In this document: positions 11,501-27,029 of the stretch, piece after piece
Layout of the letters: the number at the start of each line of letters is the position of its first letter
Numbering within the stretch: the stretch's first letter is position 1
Origin: Arabidopsis thaliana
Lineage: Eukaryota; Streptophyta; Magnoliopsida; Brassicales; Brassicaceae
Length of the DNA: 64,000 bases
Assembly (NCBI RefSeq): GCF_000001735.4
Contig: NC_003076.8
Span: 4,402,001-4,466,000, forward strand
Direction: 5' to 3'
Made by a program: the position numbers and the translations under genes
The notes under the pieces: generated by a model
What the model saw: the letters and a program-made list of their open reading frames with translations, nothing else
Database searches by the model: none
Told to the model about the DNA's origin: nothing

Positions 11501-13471
11501 GAATCACGCTTACTAGGATTCCAGGCAAGAGCCAGGACCGGTGATTCGAGAAGTGTCTGGAAAGTAATGCTAGCCTTAAAGCCAGAGCAAGTCACTTGAT
11601 CAGGAACATGATCCTCATGACAGACTACTTCAACTTCTTGTAAATAAGAACCATGAAGCTCTGTGTCATACCCTCCCGAAGAGAGACACTTGTTGTGGCT
11701 AGAACCATAAGCGGAGACACACAGAAGTGAGTGGACATCCAACCATAGAAGATGTACAAAAGAGCCCAGTGCTGTTTTACAGTCTGAAATTTCCACACTG
11801 AAGTCTTTGCCTTCGAGATCTTCCCAAGTATTAGGTGCAGGGAACTCAACAAAAGACAGGTTTCCATCTGACAAAAACACAGCCAGACAATTCTTAGAAT
11901 TCCTTGAGTAATATGCTATATCTCTGACAGCAGAAGAAAAACTAAGGCTGAACAAATACATAGGAGGTGGCATCAAGGACAAAGATAGTGGTGTCACGAG
12001 TATCTTGGAGTTATCTATGACAAAGGCTGTTGAGTCCTCCATGACCGCTGTTACCCACATAAAGTGGCGAACAGACACCTGCCCTGACAGAGTCCAACAT
12101 ATTAACTGCAGTGGCTTTGTTGGATCCCACATGACTGTTACCCCAGCTTCCCTTGGATACCTAATCTCCTGTTTCAGGTACCAGTGGTTGTTGCTAAAGA
12201 ACCACACCCTAATGGCATCATATGTTTTACAACTAACAACCCCTGCAAGAAGATCTGATGCAGAATTCCATTTCAGATTTTCACATGATTCCGTAGCATC
12301 TTCTGGTTCACCAATTCTAAACGAGCTTCTCTCAAGTCCATTCCTCTCAAAGAAAGCAATCGATGGACTGCTATCATCTGACTTCCTCTTATAAACAGCT
12401 GCGATTTTAGCACCACTCGGCATCCATTCAAGAATCCCCTGCGTAAATTCTTTTGTTTCTGAAGAAGACTGCAAAGCACCGGAATCACTTTCCCATATCT
12501 TAATCTTCTTAGACATACAACCAGACTCATAAACCTCACCCATAGTCGCAAAATACTTTCCATCACCCCTCCAGGAAATGGAAATACCCCCACAATTTAC
12601 AGACAAATCATTCGTTTCACCTAAAACAGTATTTAATTCAGATGGTTAGCAAATAAACAAAAGCTGTTCACGATAAGTTTCAACTCAAACCCATAAATTT
12701 AACCCTTATGCAGTCAATATGACAAGAAGGTAAGGGGTCCTTACGTACGTAACCACCTTCAGGAACCTCTCCAAGCGCCTTCTCGTACATCAAAGCCCAA
12801 TCATAAGTCATTACAAGCAACTGCCCAAGACCAGTAATCAATCCAAGTAGATCTCCAGTCGGATTAGGCGAGATACACTTGACACCTCCTTCTATATTTC
12901 CAACTAGCTCAGTCACATCACTCTCCACATTATGCACTAGCAAAAGCCCATGAGAAGTCCCAATTAATAGAGACTCCTTCTCCGCGAGATAATCGAAAGC
13001 CGTGATGAAATCCCCAGGCTCAATATCAATACTGCAGACCTCCACAGGCATAGCACTCTTTGCCCCAGCGCTTTCATTCTGCCACAAGAAATACATAAAC
13101 ATAAAGAGAAAGACTTTCGATTTAAACAGACCCTACTCGCTAAGTTCACTTGCAAGTTCATCCACAAGAAACTTGAATCAAAAGCAAAATAAAAAGAAAA
13201 ATCCATCTTTAGACCAAAGTCCCCAACTTTTTTCTCACTCGTTTCCTTATTAAGCAGAAACAGGATTAACCAAGGAGGAAACGAATTCTCTCACAGAAAG
13301 CAATTCACTTACTTGGAAGGAAGAGAGCTGAAGGGCGTAAACGAAATTAGCAGAAGATGCGAAAAATAAGCGACTTTGGTCGATGTCATAAGCTGCGAAC
13401 TGTACAACTTCTTCAGTCGAATGCAATTGGATGTTCTGAGGAACCTCCGAGAAAAGCTTCAAATTTTTCAT
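8522..13471 (-). CDS. ELP1: Elongator complex subunit 1 (ELP1/IKAP; ELO2/ABO1)
   Basis: Five exons (13471–13313, 13078–12745, 12620–9572, 9022–8921, 8837–8522) give exactly 1319 aa. Start is MKNLKLFSEVPQNIQLHSTE. The N-terminal ~700 residues carry WD40-type propeller repeats (for example ISISWRGDGKYFATMGEVYE and LEWMPSGAKIAAVYKRKSDD); the rest is an alpha-solenoid typical of IKAP C-termini, with EDAATTYLCCCKLEKASKAY. Exon 4 encodes a basic stretch, RARDLRRQRKSGKIRAG (about 1197–1213), the conserved Elp1 segment tied to tRNA binding. Elp1 scaffolds the six-subunit Elongator, which modifies wobble uridines of tRNAs; Arabidopsis mutants show ABA hypersensitivity and narrow leaves. The gene is divergent from CYL1. 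Intron 3 (9023–9571) is long but holds no evident gene. Confidence 0.96.
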
Positions 13472-13807
13472 TTTCGAAGAAGTAAGAATCAGTACAACAT
13501 CAACGAACTTTGCAGCTACAGATCCAGGAAGCAGATTTAAACCCCAGAAATCACTGATATAATAATATTTAGGGTTTAACCTAAAACACGCCTTCTTCTC
13601 TGTTTTTCTTTTCTTCTCTGTTTCCTCTCTTTCGTTTTGCTATAAACTTGAAAAACTGACCCGGTTTATTTTACCACACCGGTTATCTTGGTTTATACCG
13701 GTTTAGTTTGTAAGAAATATAATATTATTATCCGGCCACTTTCTTCAGAGATCAGTTTTCTATGCCTTTCCTTGCTGATTCTCTCACTAGTGAGGAAAAG
13801 CATCATC
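13472..13807. promoter_or_regulatory. Head-to-head promoter between ELP1 (minus) and CYL1 (plus)
   Basis: The two start codons are 336 bp apart and point away from each other, so both leaders and the whole core promoter region must fit here. The ELP1 side has a pyrimidine-rich leader (minus-strand purines at about 13590–13640). I see no clear TATA box for ELP1; ataatattatta at about 13720 could serve either gene. The sequence ttaccggttta-like motifs (accggttatcttggtttataccggtt, 13678–13704 region) are an imperfect short repeat of accggtt. Confidence 0.75.
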
Positions 13808-16800
13808 ATGCATTCCATCAAATTGGTTTTGTTGGTTTTGTTGATAATTTCTTTTCACTCTCAAACTGTGTCAAAACATCATCCAACTATTGATGGTCTG
13901 CTTGACCGTTTGGATTCTTTATTACCAACTTCTTCTGTACAAGAATCAGCAGCAAAGGGTTTATTGCAGAGACTGCTTCCCACCCATTCTCAGAGCTTTG
14001 AGCTCAGAATTATCTCAAAGGTTCTTCCTTTTATTTCCTTAGGCCCCACTATGCTAGGTGATTCTTCAGTACTGATTGTTTTTTGTTACAATAGGATGCT
14101 TGTGGTGGTACCAGCTGCTTTGTAATTGAAAACTATGATGGCCCGGGACGAATTGGACCTGAAATTCTGTAAGTATCTTCTGATTTCCTGATGAGGGATC
14201 GAATTTTACTTAAAATTCTTCTCTTTTAGTTTTGCCATCTTGTGTCTCAGGATTAAAGGCACAACTGGAGTTGAGATTGCTTCTGGGCTCCATTGGTATT
14301 TGAAGTATAAATGTAATGCTCATGTTTCTTGGGACAAAACTGGTGGAATTCAGGTTGCCTCTGTTCCACAACCTGGACATCTACCTCGTATAGATTCTAA
14401 ACGCATCTTTATCCGGCGTCCTGTCCCTTGGAACTATTACCAAAATGTTGTTACATCTAGCTGTAAGATATATACACTTCTTGGAATCAAAAGTTTCCTC
14501 ATGTCATGATTCACTAGAATCACACTCCTGCTACTGCCTGCTTTCTTGTTTTTTCCAGATTCATATGTTTGGTGGGGATGGGAGAGATGGGAGAGAGAGA
14601 TTGACTGGATGGCATTGCAAGGAATTAACCTGCCTCTAGCATTCACTGGACAAGAAGCTATTTGGCAAAAGGTTTTCAAGGTAAAAAGTCAGATTGCATT
14701 AGTAATTGTTTGCTGTGACATGATTAGATATTGCAACTTTTTTATTTAATATAAGTTGATATATACCGCTAACCAAGTTCTATATCAATTTTGTTTAGAG
14801 GTTCAATATCAGCAAAGAAGATCTGGATGATTATTTTGGTGGACCAGCGTTTCTTGCTTGGGCTCGCATGGGAAATCTTCACGCGTAAATAACCTGATCT
14901 CTGATATTTTCAGGCTCCTATCTCCAGTGCTCCTTCTGAGCTTGATTTATCTTTCATTCTTGAAGCTCACATAATTCATATCTCTAACTACATCTACATC
15001 ACAGTTGGGGTGGTCCATTATCGAAAAACTGGTTAGATGACCAGTTGCTTTTGCAGAAACAGATACTTTCTCGGATGTTGAAGTTTGGCATGACTCCAGG
15101 TCCAAGAACAATCACTTTCTTCTCTTTTCATATACTCGATTGATTGTTCTCATAGCATCTTATATTTTCTTTTGTTTCCTCCTTTCCTAGTACTCCCATC
15201 ATTCTCAGGCAATGTTCCATCAGCTTTGAGAAAGATATATCCTGAGGCAAATATAACTCGACTTGATAACTGGTATGTGTTCCTTCCGTAAATCATGTCC
15301 GGAAACTTTTTTCAATCCAATGGATGAAACTTTTTGAGTTGTGTGATGAGAAAAAAATGCTATTTTTTTACTGCCTTGTCTTCACATTGACAATAACCTT
15401 ACCGTTACCATTTGTGTATTCTCAGGAACACGGTGGATGGTGATTCTCGCTGGTGCTGCACTTACCTTCTGAATCCCTCTGACCCTCTCTTCATTGAAAT
15501 TGGAGAGGCTTTTATTAAACAACAAACTGAAGGTACCCTGAAGCTATTTCTTTTTTTTTAATCTTGGCAAATTGTGTGATCCATTGAAAGCATTTTCTCA
15601 AATTAGATACATACTAACAAAGCTCCCACCTGATCACAGTCTTTTCGATATAATTACACGTTTATATGTCTTTGATTTTACCTTGTTACTGTCTCAGAAT
15701 ATGGAGAGATTACAAACATATATAACTGGTAATTATCTTCAATTTGCACTTAAGAGGTAAATTATTTCTTACAAGTTTTTCCAGTATCCTGGACGCAGGT
15801 ATTGGTGAAAACAACCTTCCGCAAAAATGCACGATTCAAGAAAAATCAACTCTCTTTGTTTGGAATGATGATACGAATCTTACTTGTGTTAATGCAGTGA
15901 TACATTCAATGAGAATACTCCTCCCACAAGTGAACCTGAATATATATCTTCACTAGGAGCTGCAGTGTACAAAGCTATGTCAAAAGGAAACAAGAATGCT
16001 GTATGGTTAATGCAAGTATGCCTTCTTTTCCATTTTATTCTCAGTGGCGTATGTACTTTAGGATGCTTTTTAGACTTTAGAAAACTGTAAACACACAGAC
16101 ACAGATTTTAGTATTGAAGTAACAACAATCTAGAATGACGGGGCAGAGATTTCTCTATTTATGAATGTTTTCTTACTTGAGACTCACCTTTTTGCAGGGT
16201 TGGCTTTTTAGTTCAGACTCCAAATTCTGGAAGCCGCCTCAGTTGAAAGTAAACATCCAATTTAGTGTATATGATGAATGCTGATTGATTCAATATCACA
16301 GCCTCGCTTGCTTTCTGCAGGCACTCTTACATTCAGTTCCCTTTGGCAAAATGATAGTTCTTGACCTATATGCTGAAGTCAAACCGATATGGAACAAGTC
16401 CGCCCAATTTTATGGAACTCCTTATATCTGGTATATTGTTGTCTCAGTTTCCTTCTTATGCCTGAGTCAGTTGTATTTTTACGTGTTTTTATTATAATCG
16501 GATGAATTCCAGGTGCATGCTTCACAATTTTGGAGGCAACATTGAAATGTATGGTGCTCTTGATTCAATTTCTTCAGGACCAGTTGATGCTCGTGTTAGC
16601 AAAAATTCAACCATGGTAACTCATAACTACGACATTCACAATATGTTTCACATTTTTTATCTTATGTCTATAGGTGAGACTATTTTCTCCGCTTAGAAAT
16701 GGAATCTTGTTATTTATGTTGCACATAGGTCGGTGTAGGAATGTGCATGGAAGGAATAGAGCAGAACCCGGTGGTTTACGAACTAACTTCTGAAATGGCA

Positions 16801-18159
16801 TTTCGAGATGAGAAAGTTGATGTACAGGTAATGCATATATAGTATGCACCCTTGCTGTGACACTTGAAAGTGTTTGCACAATCAGTTTCATACATTTTTA
16901 ATATTCGTGTACATAGAAATGGTTGAAGAGCTATGCACGCAGAAGATACATGAAAGAAAATCATCAAATCGAGGCCGCTTGGGAGATTCTGTATCACACT
17001 GTCTACAATTGCACTGATGGAATCGCAGTACGTTTTTTTGTTTTGGTTACTACCGCAGCATCTCTCCTTAGATCTGCTCTATAATTCATTAGAAACTTGC
17101 TTTTAAAATTCTCTGTTTTAGGACCATAACACAGATTTCATAGTCAAGCTTCCGGACTGGGATCCATCTAGTTCTGTACAAGACGACTTGAAACAAAAAG
17201 ATTCATATATGATCTCCACTGGCCCATATGAAACAAAAAGAAGAGTCTTGTTTCAAGATAAGACCGCTGATTTGCCTAAGGCCCATTTATGGTATTCTAC
17301 AAAGGAGGTGATCCAAGCTCTCAAACTTTTCCTGGAAGCTGGGGATGATCTGTCAAGGAGCTTAACATATAGGTAGATGCAAGTAGAGATAGATTATCTA
17401 CCATTTTAGTGGTTACAGATTCCTTTGGGTTTTGCTTGCAGGTATGACATGGTTGATTTGACGCGTCAAGTTTTATCGAAGCTAGCAAACCAGGTGTACA
17501 CCGAAGCAGTGACAGCTTTTGTAAAGAAAGATATCGGAAGCTTAGGACAATTGAGTGAGAAGTTTCTGGAGCTTATAAAGGACATGGACGTTCTACTTGC
17601 TTCGGATGATAATTGCCTTCTGGGGACATGGCTGGAGAGTGCAAAGAAGTTGGCCAAAAACGGTGATGAAAGGAAACAGGTGTAACATCATTCTTGTTCT
17701 TGGAACGTGCGGGTAGAAGAAGTAGATTACTTGCTCACTTTGTTTCTCTGTGTACAGTACGAGTGGAACGCGAGAACGCAAGTGACAATGTGGTATGACT
17801 CGAACGATGTGAACCAAAGCAAGCTTCATGATTACGGTAAGATATAAACTTAAAAAAAAAGATTCTCGAGTGGATAGAGCTTTTTAAAAAACTGTTATGT
17901 TTTATGATCATCATCATCAGCAAACAAGTTCTGGAGTGGGTTACTTGAAGACTACTACTTACCCCGAGCGAGGTTGTATTTTAATGAAATGCTGAAAAGT
18001 TTAAGAGATAAGAAGATATTCAAGGTAGAGAAATGGCGAAGAGAATGGATAATGATGTCACACAAATGGCAACAAAGTTCATCAGAGGTCTATCCAGTTA
18101 AGGCAAAAGGAGACGCGTTAGCTATTTCAAGGCATCTGTTGAGTAAATACTTCCCATGA
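13808..18159 (+). CDS. CYL1: Alpha-N-acetylglucosaminidase (NAGLU family, GH89), CYCLOPS 1
   Basis: Nineteen exons joined by GT–AG introns give 806 aa. Coding exons are 13808–14020, 14095–14168, 14251–14462, 14559–14680, 14799–14884, 15005–15099, 15191–15272, 15426–15532, 15698–15728, 15898–16015, 16198–16248, 16321–16430, 16513–16615, 16729–16827, 16917–17027, 17122–17372, 17442–17679, 17758–17836 and 17921–18159. The N-terminus ([20 protein letters not shown]) is a signal peptide, fitting a vacuolar or secreted hydrolase. NAGLU hallmarks include [49 protein letters not shown] and WGGPLSKNW. The human orthologue removes terminal GlcNAc from heparan sulfate; plants lack that substrate, and the Arabidopsis gene (AT5G13690) is needed for embryo and gamete development. 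Exon 9 is only 31 nt. Its stop is 62 bp from that of PAO1. Confidence 0.95.
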
Positions 18160-18221
18160 GTTTACTCAAGAGTAGCTCAAACGAATAAATAAAATAAACA
18201 AAAGGGTTGGGTTTCTACTTT

Positions 18222-20974
<2,753 letters not shown>

Positions 20975-22047
20975 TAGAGAGAGAGCGAAAGGTGTTTGTT
21001 AGTTTGTTGGTTGGGGCGAGAGGAGAAGGAGTTGGTTCGTTTTCGTTTCGTTTGGGGTTTATATATATAGAGAGAGAGAGAGGAAGGAGGAGGAATTCTA
21101 CTTCTACTCGAACTTAAACACCTGAGAACGCGTGTATGTGACGCGCTTTGCGTACACGGTACCTGTGTCAGGGTTTTTGGCATCAAACAAGGCTAGTGAC
21201 GATAATTGTTTTTCTCAGGTGTATATCTTATCAGGACGGGCCTGAATATTCTAAAGCCCAATAAAAGTTATGGCCCACTAAATGAAATTATTTTAAAGAA
21301 AATATTTCAAACAAGAGATTTGGTTGAGAGGTTTTTTTTTTTTTTTTATCGACTGGTTGAGAGGTTTTTGTACCCTCTAATACGTTTTGAGAAAACTATT
21401 GTCATTTATGCACTTTCTCATTAGGATGAGCTGCGAAGATGTTTTTTTACTCTTGTTCTGAATTATATGGAGCGACTAAGAAAATGCAAAAGAGATAGCA
21501 AGAAAAAACATTTCTTCTAAGTTGTTTTTATTCTGTTTACTTTTGACATTTTTTCCTCTGACTTGTCATAATTCAATCCACGATCAACAAATTAGTTTCT
21601 CCTTTATCAAAGACAGAGAATTGAATTCAAGAGAATTTTATAATCAGATCTATGGAGAGGTAGTGTTAAAAAACAAAACAAAAAACCATGGAGGAAAAAC
21701 AAAGATTCTCCCTTATCATTAAAGGAGCGGACAAAGGAGGTGGTGTCAGCAAAATATCAGGAATCAGGAGGCCCCACTTTTGAATCTTGGCATAAAACGA
21801 CAAAAGAAAAAGGTTTTTGAGATCTAAAGAGAAAGAAAGATTCCAAGATATTTTGGGCATGTGCACATGATTCAGATTTCAGGCAGAGTGCACATGAACA
21901 ACACGTGACATGTTACGAACATCCAAAATATAGTTGGTGAATAAGAAACTCTGCAACAAATCCGATAAACATAGAAAATAAGACTGCAAATTGAGAAATT
22001 TTGTCACTTCATTCGACCTACGATGACCATCGCCATCTCTCATCCGC
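20975..22047. other. Intergenic: PAO1 promoter, SMT1 3' flank
   Basis: The PAO1 leader and promoter occupy the left part, with a TATATATATA stretch and (GA)n at about 21060–21085 and a CGCG-type motif cluster (acgcgtgtatgtgacgcg, about 21129–21146). At 21321–21369 lies a short poly(T) insertion flanked by a 16-bp repeat, described separately. The remainder up to 22047 is AT-rich with no gene that I can support. Confidence 0.6.
21321..21369 (-). mobile_element. Probable poly(A)-only retroposition scar with 16-bp target duplication
   Basis: The sequence tggttgagaggttttt occurs at 21321–21336 and again at 21354–21369. Between the copies are about eleven further T and then atcgac. Read on the minus strand this is target repeat – GTCGAT – poly(A) – target repeat. 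That order, with the target duplication beginning in A residues, is what target-primed reverse transcription by LINE machinery leaves when nearly all of the element is lost. Five T residues at the boundary are shared, so the duplication is 11–16 bp. A replication-slippage origin is possible but does not explain the non-T bases atcgac. Confidence 0.6.
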
Positions 22048-24866
22048 TTACTCTGGCTTCCGGGCCAAGAAGAAATACATTGGCGTGAAAATCTCTCTCC
22101 TGAGAAACATTTATCCAAGAAGAGATTTAGAATTCTACCCCAAAAAAGATAAATCTAAAGTGAATCTTGATGGTCTGAATAAATAAAAGTTGGGATCCTC
22201 TCACCTTCCACCGTCGACTAATCCTTCCGCAGCCTGCTCCAGGAAATTTGAGACCCTTTGGCTTCCTTGAGGTGCAAGTCTTATGTATTCAAGGATCTTG
22301 ACCTACCACATAAATAACAATGACAAGTTCGGATAAATGAACTACTAATAGTTTATGGGATTTGGCAGATTAGTTAGAGCAAGTTTTTTACCATGTTTTT
22401 GGTTATGAATCGTCCAACAGCTGTAAGGCGGAAGCTACTGAGTGAGAAATGATTTTTGTCAAGAGGTAAGTACCATGGGACCGGCGAGTCCTTGGCCAGA
22501 TCCTTTTCCCATATCACCTTCATCCAACGCAGAGGATAATAGTATTTAGATGTTGAAATGTTGATGTGTTTGGAAATACAGAGGATCCATAAAATCAGAT
22601 ACTTACTTCAAAACCGGCCTGCTTCAGAGCTTCGAGGCATTTTGTAGTCAGCCTAATGTCAGGAAGACCATCTCCAATCTCTATCTCTCCCTGAAAAATG
22701 GAGTCTTTGTTTGTATTCATGTTGATAATAAAAGCACAAATAAATAATATGGATAGATGCAAGGGACACACTAACCTTTATTTTCTGATGTTCGGCGTTA
22801 TCAGGGTCAAATGCATCAGTCATACACCACTCATAGGCAGCAAAACATTGCCCAGGCTTTAGCACTCTGTAGATCTCTTTGTAGCATCCATACTGTTGTT
22901 GAGATCATAATGATGAATCATATAATAGAAGGAAGAAAACAACACAACTAGCTGTTTATAATTTTACGTACCGCATCAGGTGCATGGCAAGTTGCTTCTA
23001 TTGCATAAACTGCATCGAAACTGTTTTCCGGGAATGGCATCTTCATGAAGTCAGCCTGCAAGATTAACAAGTGACAGCAACCTTCATCATGTTGTCCTTT
23101 GCAAGGTGTTTTCTTATTCAAAACATGATTTATAGCTTATGCAATAATTACAAGAACTATGTACTCAACTGACCTTGACAAAGTTACATGTCTTGTCGAC
23201 ACCTGCAAGTCGGTTTAGTTCCTGCAAAGAGAAAGATGCCAATATGAATTATAATGGACATAGCAGGAATGCATCATCTTTCACAAATGTAGATACGTTA
23301 CCTTGCCTCTGGTGATCTGGTATTCGTTATTGTTGAGCCCGGTAACAACTGAATTGCTGCAACAGAGCAAACACAAACACACTTCATAATTGAACAACTA
23401 TGTTCCTAACCATAAAATCTATTTCAAAACTCATGTATAGTAGAAGCACATGATGAAAAGAGTGTGTGTGCGCTTTTGGTATGTGTAGTCATTTTACCTG
23501 AATCTTGCAATTTCCCTCAACGGTCCACCAATTCCACATCCTACATCCAGTACCTACTCAGAAACATAATGGCAATGAGCATCTGATGGCGATGGCGAAG
23601 GGTCCATTTTCAAGTGTTCGGTTAAGGTTTAACAAACCTTTTGTCCTGGTTGGATGCCAAGCTGAAGAGCAAGAAAGTGCTCGTGTCGCTTAATACTCTC
23701 TCGAAGCGATTCTCCTTTCCATCTACAAACCCAAAATTCATGTCAATCAATACATATATAACTATAGTATCAGTAGCATCTATGGCTGTAAGAAAGAAAG
23801 TATATTGAAAGTCAAGAATTACCTTTGTGCAAAATGGAAGGATTCTCCCCATCCGTACTCATAAAAGCTAGTAGCAAGGTCATAGTACTTATTAACCTGA
23901 AAATTTAATCAGGAAATACTCATTCCAACAGGCAATGATTTGTTAAAGAAATTCAATACCTAGCCTAGTGAAGTAGTACTTTAACTATTTTAAATATGAT
24001 CTCCTGGAACAATATAGGCTTTTTTAGTTGTCGCATATTCTCAAAGTCAGGAGACACAACTACAAGGAACAGGCGTGTCTCAAGGTGGTGAAAATTTTAT
24101 AAAATGTAAAAAAAAAAAAAAAAAAAACATTTTTGAATTTACCATGTCAGTATAATTGGCTTTTCTCTCTTCCTCGTTTCCTCCATGGAAGACATGATAT
24201 TGCTCATACCTGAATCACCAAATCACTAAAAATTAATAATGTCCAGGACAAAAAAAAAAGTCCACCAAATAACATTTTTTTTTTTTTTTTAATTCATAGA
24301 ACTCTGAAAAACTTTGGCCAAAAAAAACAAACCAATTGTTCTATATAGATAGATAGATGAAGTCAATGACAATAAGATTGGTGGTCGGGCCCTCAAGAAC
24401 GTGACAGTAGTGAAATACACGTCAAATGGATCTTTTATAGAGCCAAAAACGAAACTAGGGACCATCTCTCACTCATCATTTTTCTTTTTTCTGCTGTATT
24501 GAAAGCTCAGTTCCATGAAGCATTAAAAACCAAAACAAACATAAAAACAGAGGCGAAATCCAATGCCATCATGGTATTCGTGGAATTGGTAAAAAGCGTA
24601 AACGTATGGAAATAGTAGGCTCAAAATATACGTTGATTCCAAAAATATGGAGATGCTACACAAAACAACAATCAAATCTTAATCTTAGGAGTTGATTATA
24701 GATAAAAACCAACGAGATCAATATGCATGAGACGAAAAAAGCGAATTGTAAGTGAATCGGAGATGGAAACTACGATCAAAGAAGAAGGGAGAAGAAATTA
24801 CTTTTCGACGGCGGTGAGAACATCGGATTTATCGATCTTCCCACCAAGATTCGACGCGAGATCCAT
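22048..24866 (-). CDS. SMT1: Cycloartenol C-24 sterol methyltransferase 1
   Basis: Thirteen exons (24866–24802, 24209–24143, 23896–23823, 23722–23638, 23553–23498, 23356–23302, 23221–23174, 23055–22972, 22892–22776, 22690–22607, 22517–22392, 22302–22205, 22099–22048) give 336 aa. Start is [15 protein letters not shown]. The SAM-binding motif I is [19 protein letters not shown] (from residue 98), followed by [19 protein letters not shown] and the sterol-methyltransferase motif [17 protein letters not shown]. The enzyme adds the first methyl group to cycloartenol, opening the plant branch of sterol synthesis at the ER; loss disturbs embryo patterning and root polarity. A 5'-UTR intron is likely: donor GTAAGT near 24978 and acceptor TTTTTGCAG near 24893 on the minus strand. 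The frame and length checks all agree. Confidence 0.96.
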
Positions 24867-25959
24867 AGCACTTATGCAACAACGGACGAGATCTGCAAAA
24901 AGTGAGACTGAATCAGAATAAGGATCAAGGAGAAAAGAGAAATCGGAATCGGAACACACATTGGAGGAGACTTACGAGAGAGAGGATAAAGATGAATCGG
25001 AGTGGTGGGGAAGAGCTAAAGAGGCACCTGACTGGCTTTAGTTTATAACTAGTAAGATAGAGAGGTCACAAGCCGTCAATCCCAGCTTGGCAATGAGAGT
25101 GTATTACCATTATATCCTCTCTACTTGTCCAAATTAATTATGAAATAATTAGAGCCTATATAACTCTACTCTCTAGTGTTAAGCATATTCTCCACTATCT
25201 CGTAATTTATTCTAGTATAAAATAAAACCTTTACTATAGAATCTCACCACCTACCAAGAACAGGCGCGACATTCGAGTGGTTAATTGGTTTTAAATCTAG
25301 ATCAAAGATTGAATCTACCTACTACTTCCTTGATCTTCTGTTTTTGCCATCCTGATTCCTGAATGTTTTTAAGTGTTTGTAGCAAGAATATTTGACTTTC
25401 TACTAACTCCAAACCTGGTTTAAAATTTTGTGAAATATTCAATGGTTTCAAGAGAAAAAAAAACTTAGAATTTTTTTACTAGTCCACTACTTCACTCCTA
25501 CTTTAATCTCTAAACTCCAAATTCTGATTCTTAACTCATACTGTATGGTCTGTATATGTTTATAGTTTATACACATGGGTATCTCAGGAACAATTGCTAT
25601 TTTTATTTTTATCAATATTATCGGATTTGATTACATGTAAAACACAACAACAATAGTTAGTCTATGTCAACAATAGTTAATTAGAAAATGACTAATCTAC
25701 CTATCATTTAATTAAAAAGTTATAGATTACGTTGTGATTAACTAGAGTAGTACTAATAGTTAGTCTATGTCATGATTAACGTAGGAAACTAGGAATTGAC
25801 CGTTTGGGTTAAAATTCCAAAGGAAAAACCAACTTCAACCACACACCACATATTTCTCTCCCGCCTAATCCTCCGCGTTCCCAAGCCGACGCGCCGATCT
25901 TTCTTCTACTACTTGTCCTCCGGCAATAACAAACTAACCATTTCGAAAAGTAATTATCT
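24867..25959. other. Intergenic: divergent promoters of SMT1 and the UPF0114 gene
   Basis: The left end is SMT1 leader (with its probable intron) and promoter. The right 170 bases are the UPF0114 leader. A direct repeat atagttagtctatgtca occurs at about 25652 and 25757, embedded in similar AT-rich sequence that reads as a diverged local duplication. No gene or RNA is evident. Confidence 0.5.
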
Positions 25960-27029
25960 ATGGCTCTCTCCTCGTTGATCTCAGCCACTCCGCTCTCCCT
26001 TTCGGTGCCGAGATATCTCGTGTTACCCACGCGCCGCCGTTTCCACTTGCCGTTAGCAACTCTTGACTCATCGCCTCCAGAGTCATCCGCATCATCATCG
26101 ATTCCTACCTCGATTCCCGTCAACGGAAACACGTTACCTAGTTCTTACGGAACTCGCAAAGACGACAGCCCGTTTGCTCAGTTCTTTCGCTCCACCGAAT
26201 CCAACGTTGAGAGGGTAATATCAATCAAGCCTGTTTGTCTCTTTCTTCTTCTATATATTGATTTTGAGACTTTAGAATATTTGTTCTGATATCTGGTTTC
26301 TTGGTGGATGGAGCAGATAATATTTGATTTCCGGTTCCTAGCGCTTTTGGCAGTAGGAGGTTCGCTGGCTGGTTCGCTACTCTGCTTTCTCAATGTAACT
26401 AACTTGTGGTCTAGTTTTAGTCTGAAATGTTTTGCCACGCATACACCATTTTAGTACTAATCTCATGGCTCATTGTGTAGGGGTGTGTCTACATAGTGGA
26501 GGCATATAAAGTCTACTGGACTAACTGTTCAAAAGGCATCCATACCGGCCAAATGGTTTTACGCCTAGTCGAAGCTATCGGTAAAACTAATTTGCTATAT
26601 ATATGATTATGATATAAGCCTGTTTGTTTAGTTATAATACTCATATATACTTGTGTGTGAAATTTGATTGCAGATGTTTATCTAGCTGGGACTGTGATGT
26701 TAATATTTAGTATGGGTTTGTATGGACTCTTCATCAGTCACTCGCCTCATGATGTTCCACCGGAATCCGATCGTGCCCTTAGATCCTCTTCCCTCTTTGG
26801 TATGTTTGCAATGAAGGAGAGACCAAAATGGATGAAGATCAGCTCACTTGATGAGCTTAAAACCAAAGTGGGACATGTCATTGTTATGATTCTGCTAGTG
26901 AAGATGTTCGAGAGAAGCAAGATGGTTACTATCGCCACCGGTCTAGATTTGCTTAGTTATTCCGTTTGCATCTTCTTGTCCTCTGCTTCTCTGTATATCC
27001 TCCATAATCTCCACAAAGGAGAGACATGA
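25960..27029 (+). CDS. UPF0114 family membrane protein, probably plastid-targeted
   Basis: Four exons (25960–26214, 26317–26394, 26481–26580, 26674–27029) give 262 aa. The first about 60 residues are Ser/Thr/Arg-rich with few acidic residues (ALSSLISATPLSLSVPRY), typical of a chloroplast transit peptide. The body matches the UPF0114 (YqhA-like) family: hydrophobic FLALLAVGGSLAGSLLCFLN, then YLAGTVMLIFSMGLYGLFIS, the hydrophilic KERPKWMKISSLDELKTKVG that is diagnostic of the family, and two closing segments. About four membrane helices are visible. No biochemical role is established that I can name. The gene is convergent with SIG4, with only 102 bp between stop codons. By synteny it is AT5G13720. 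Confidence 0.88.

Noticed and set aside
24100..24290. Poly(A) and poly(T) tracts in SMT1 intron 1 as possible retroposition scars
   Set aside because: No flanking direct repeats could be found, unlike the two reported sites.
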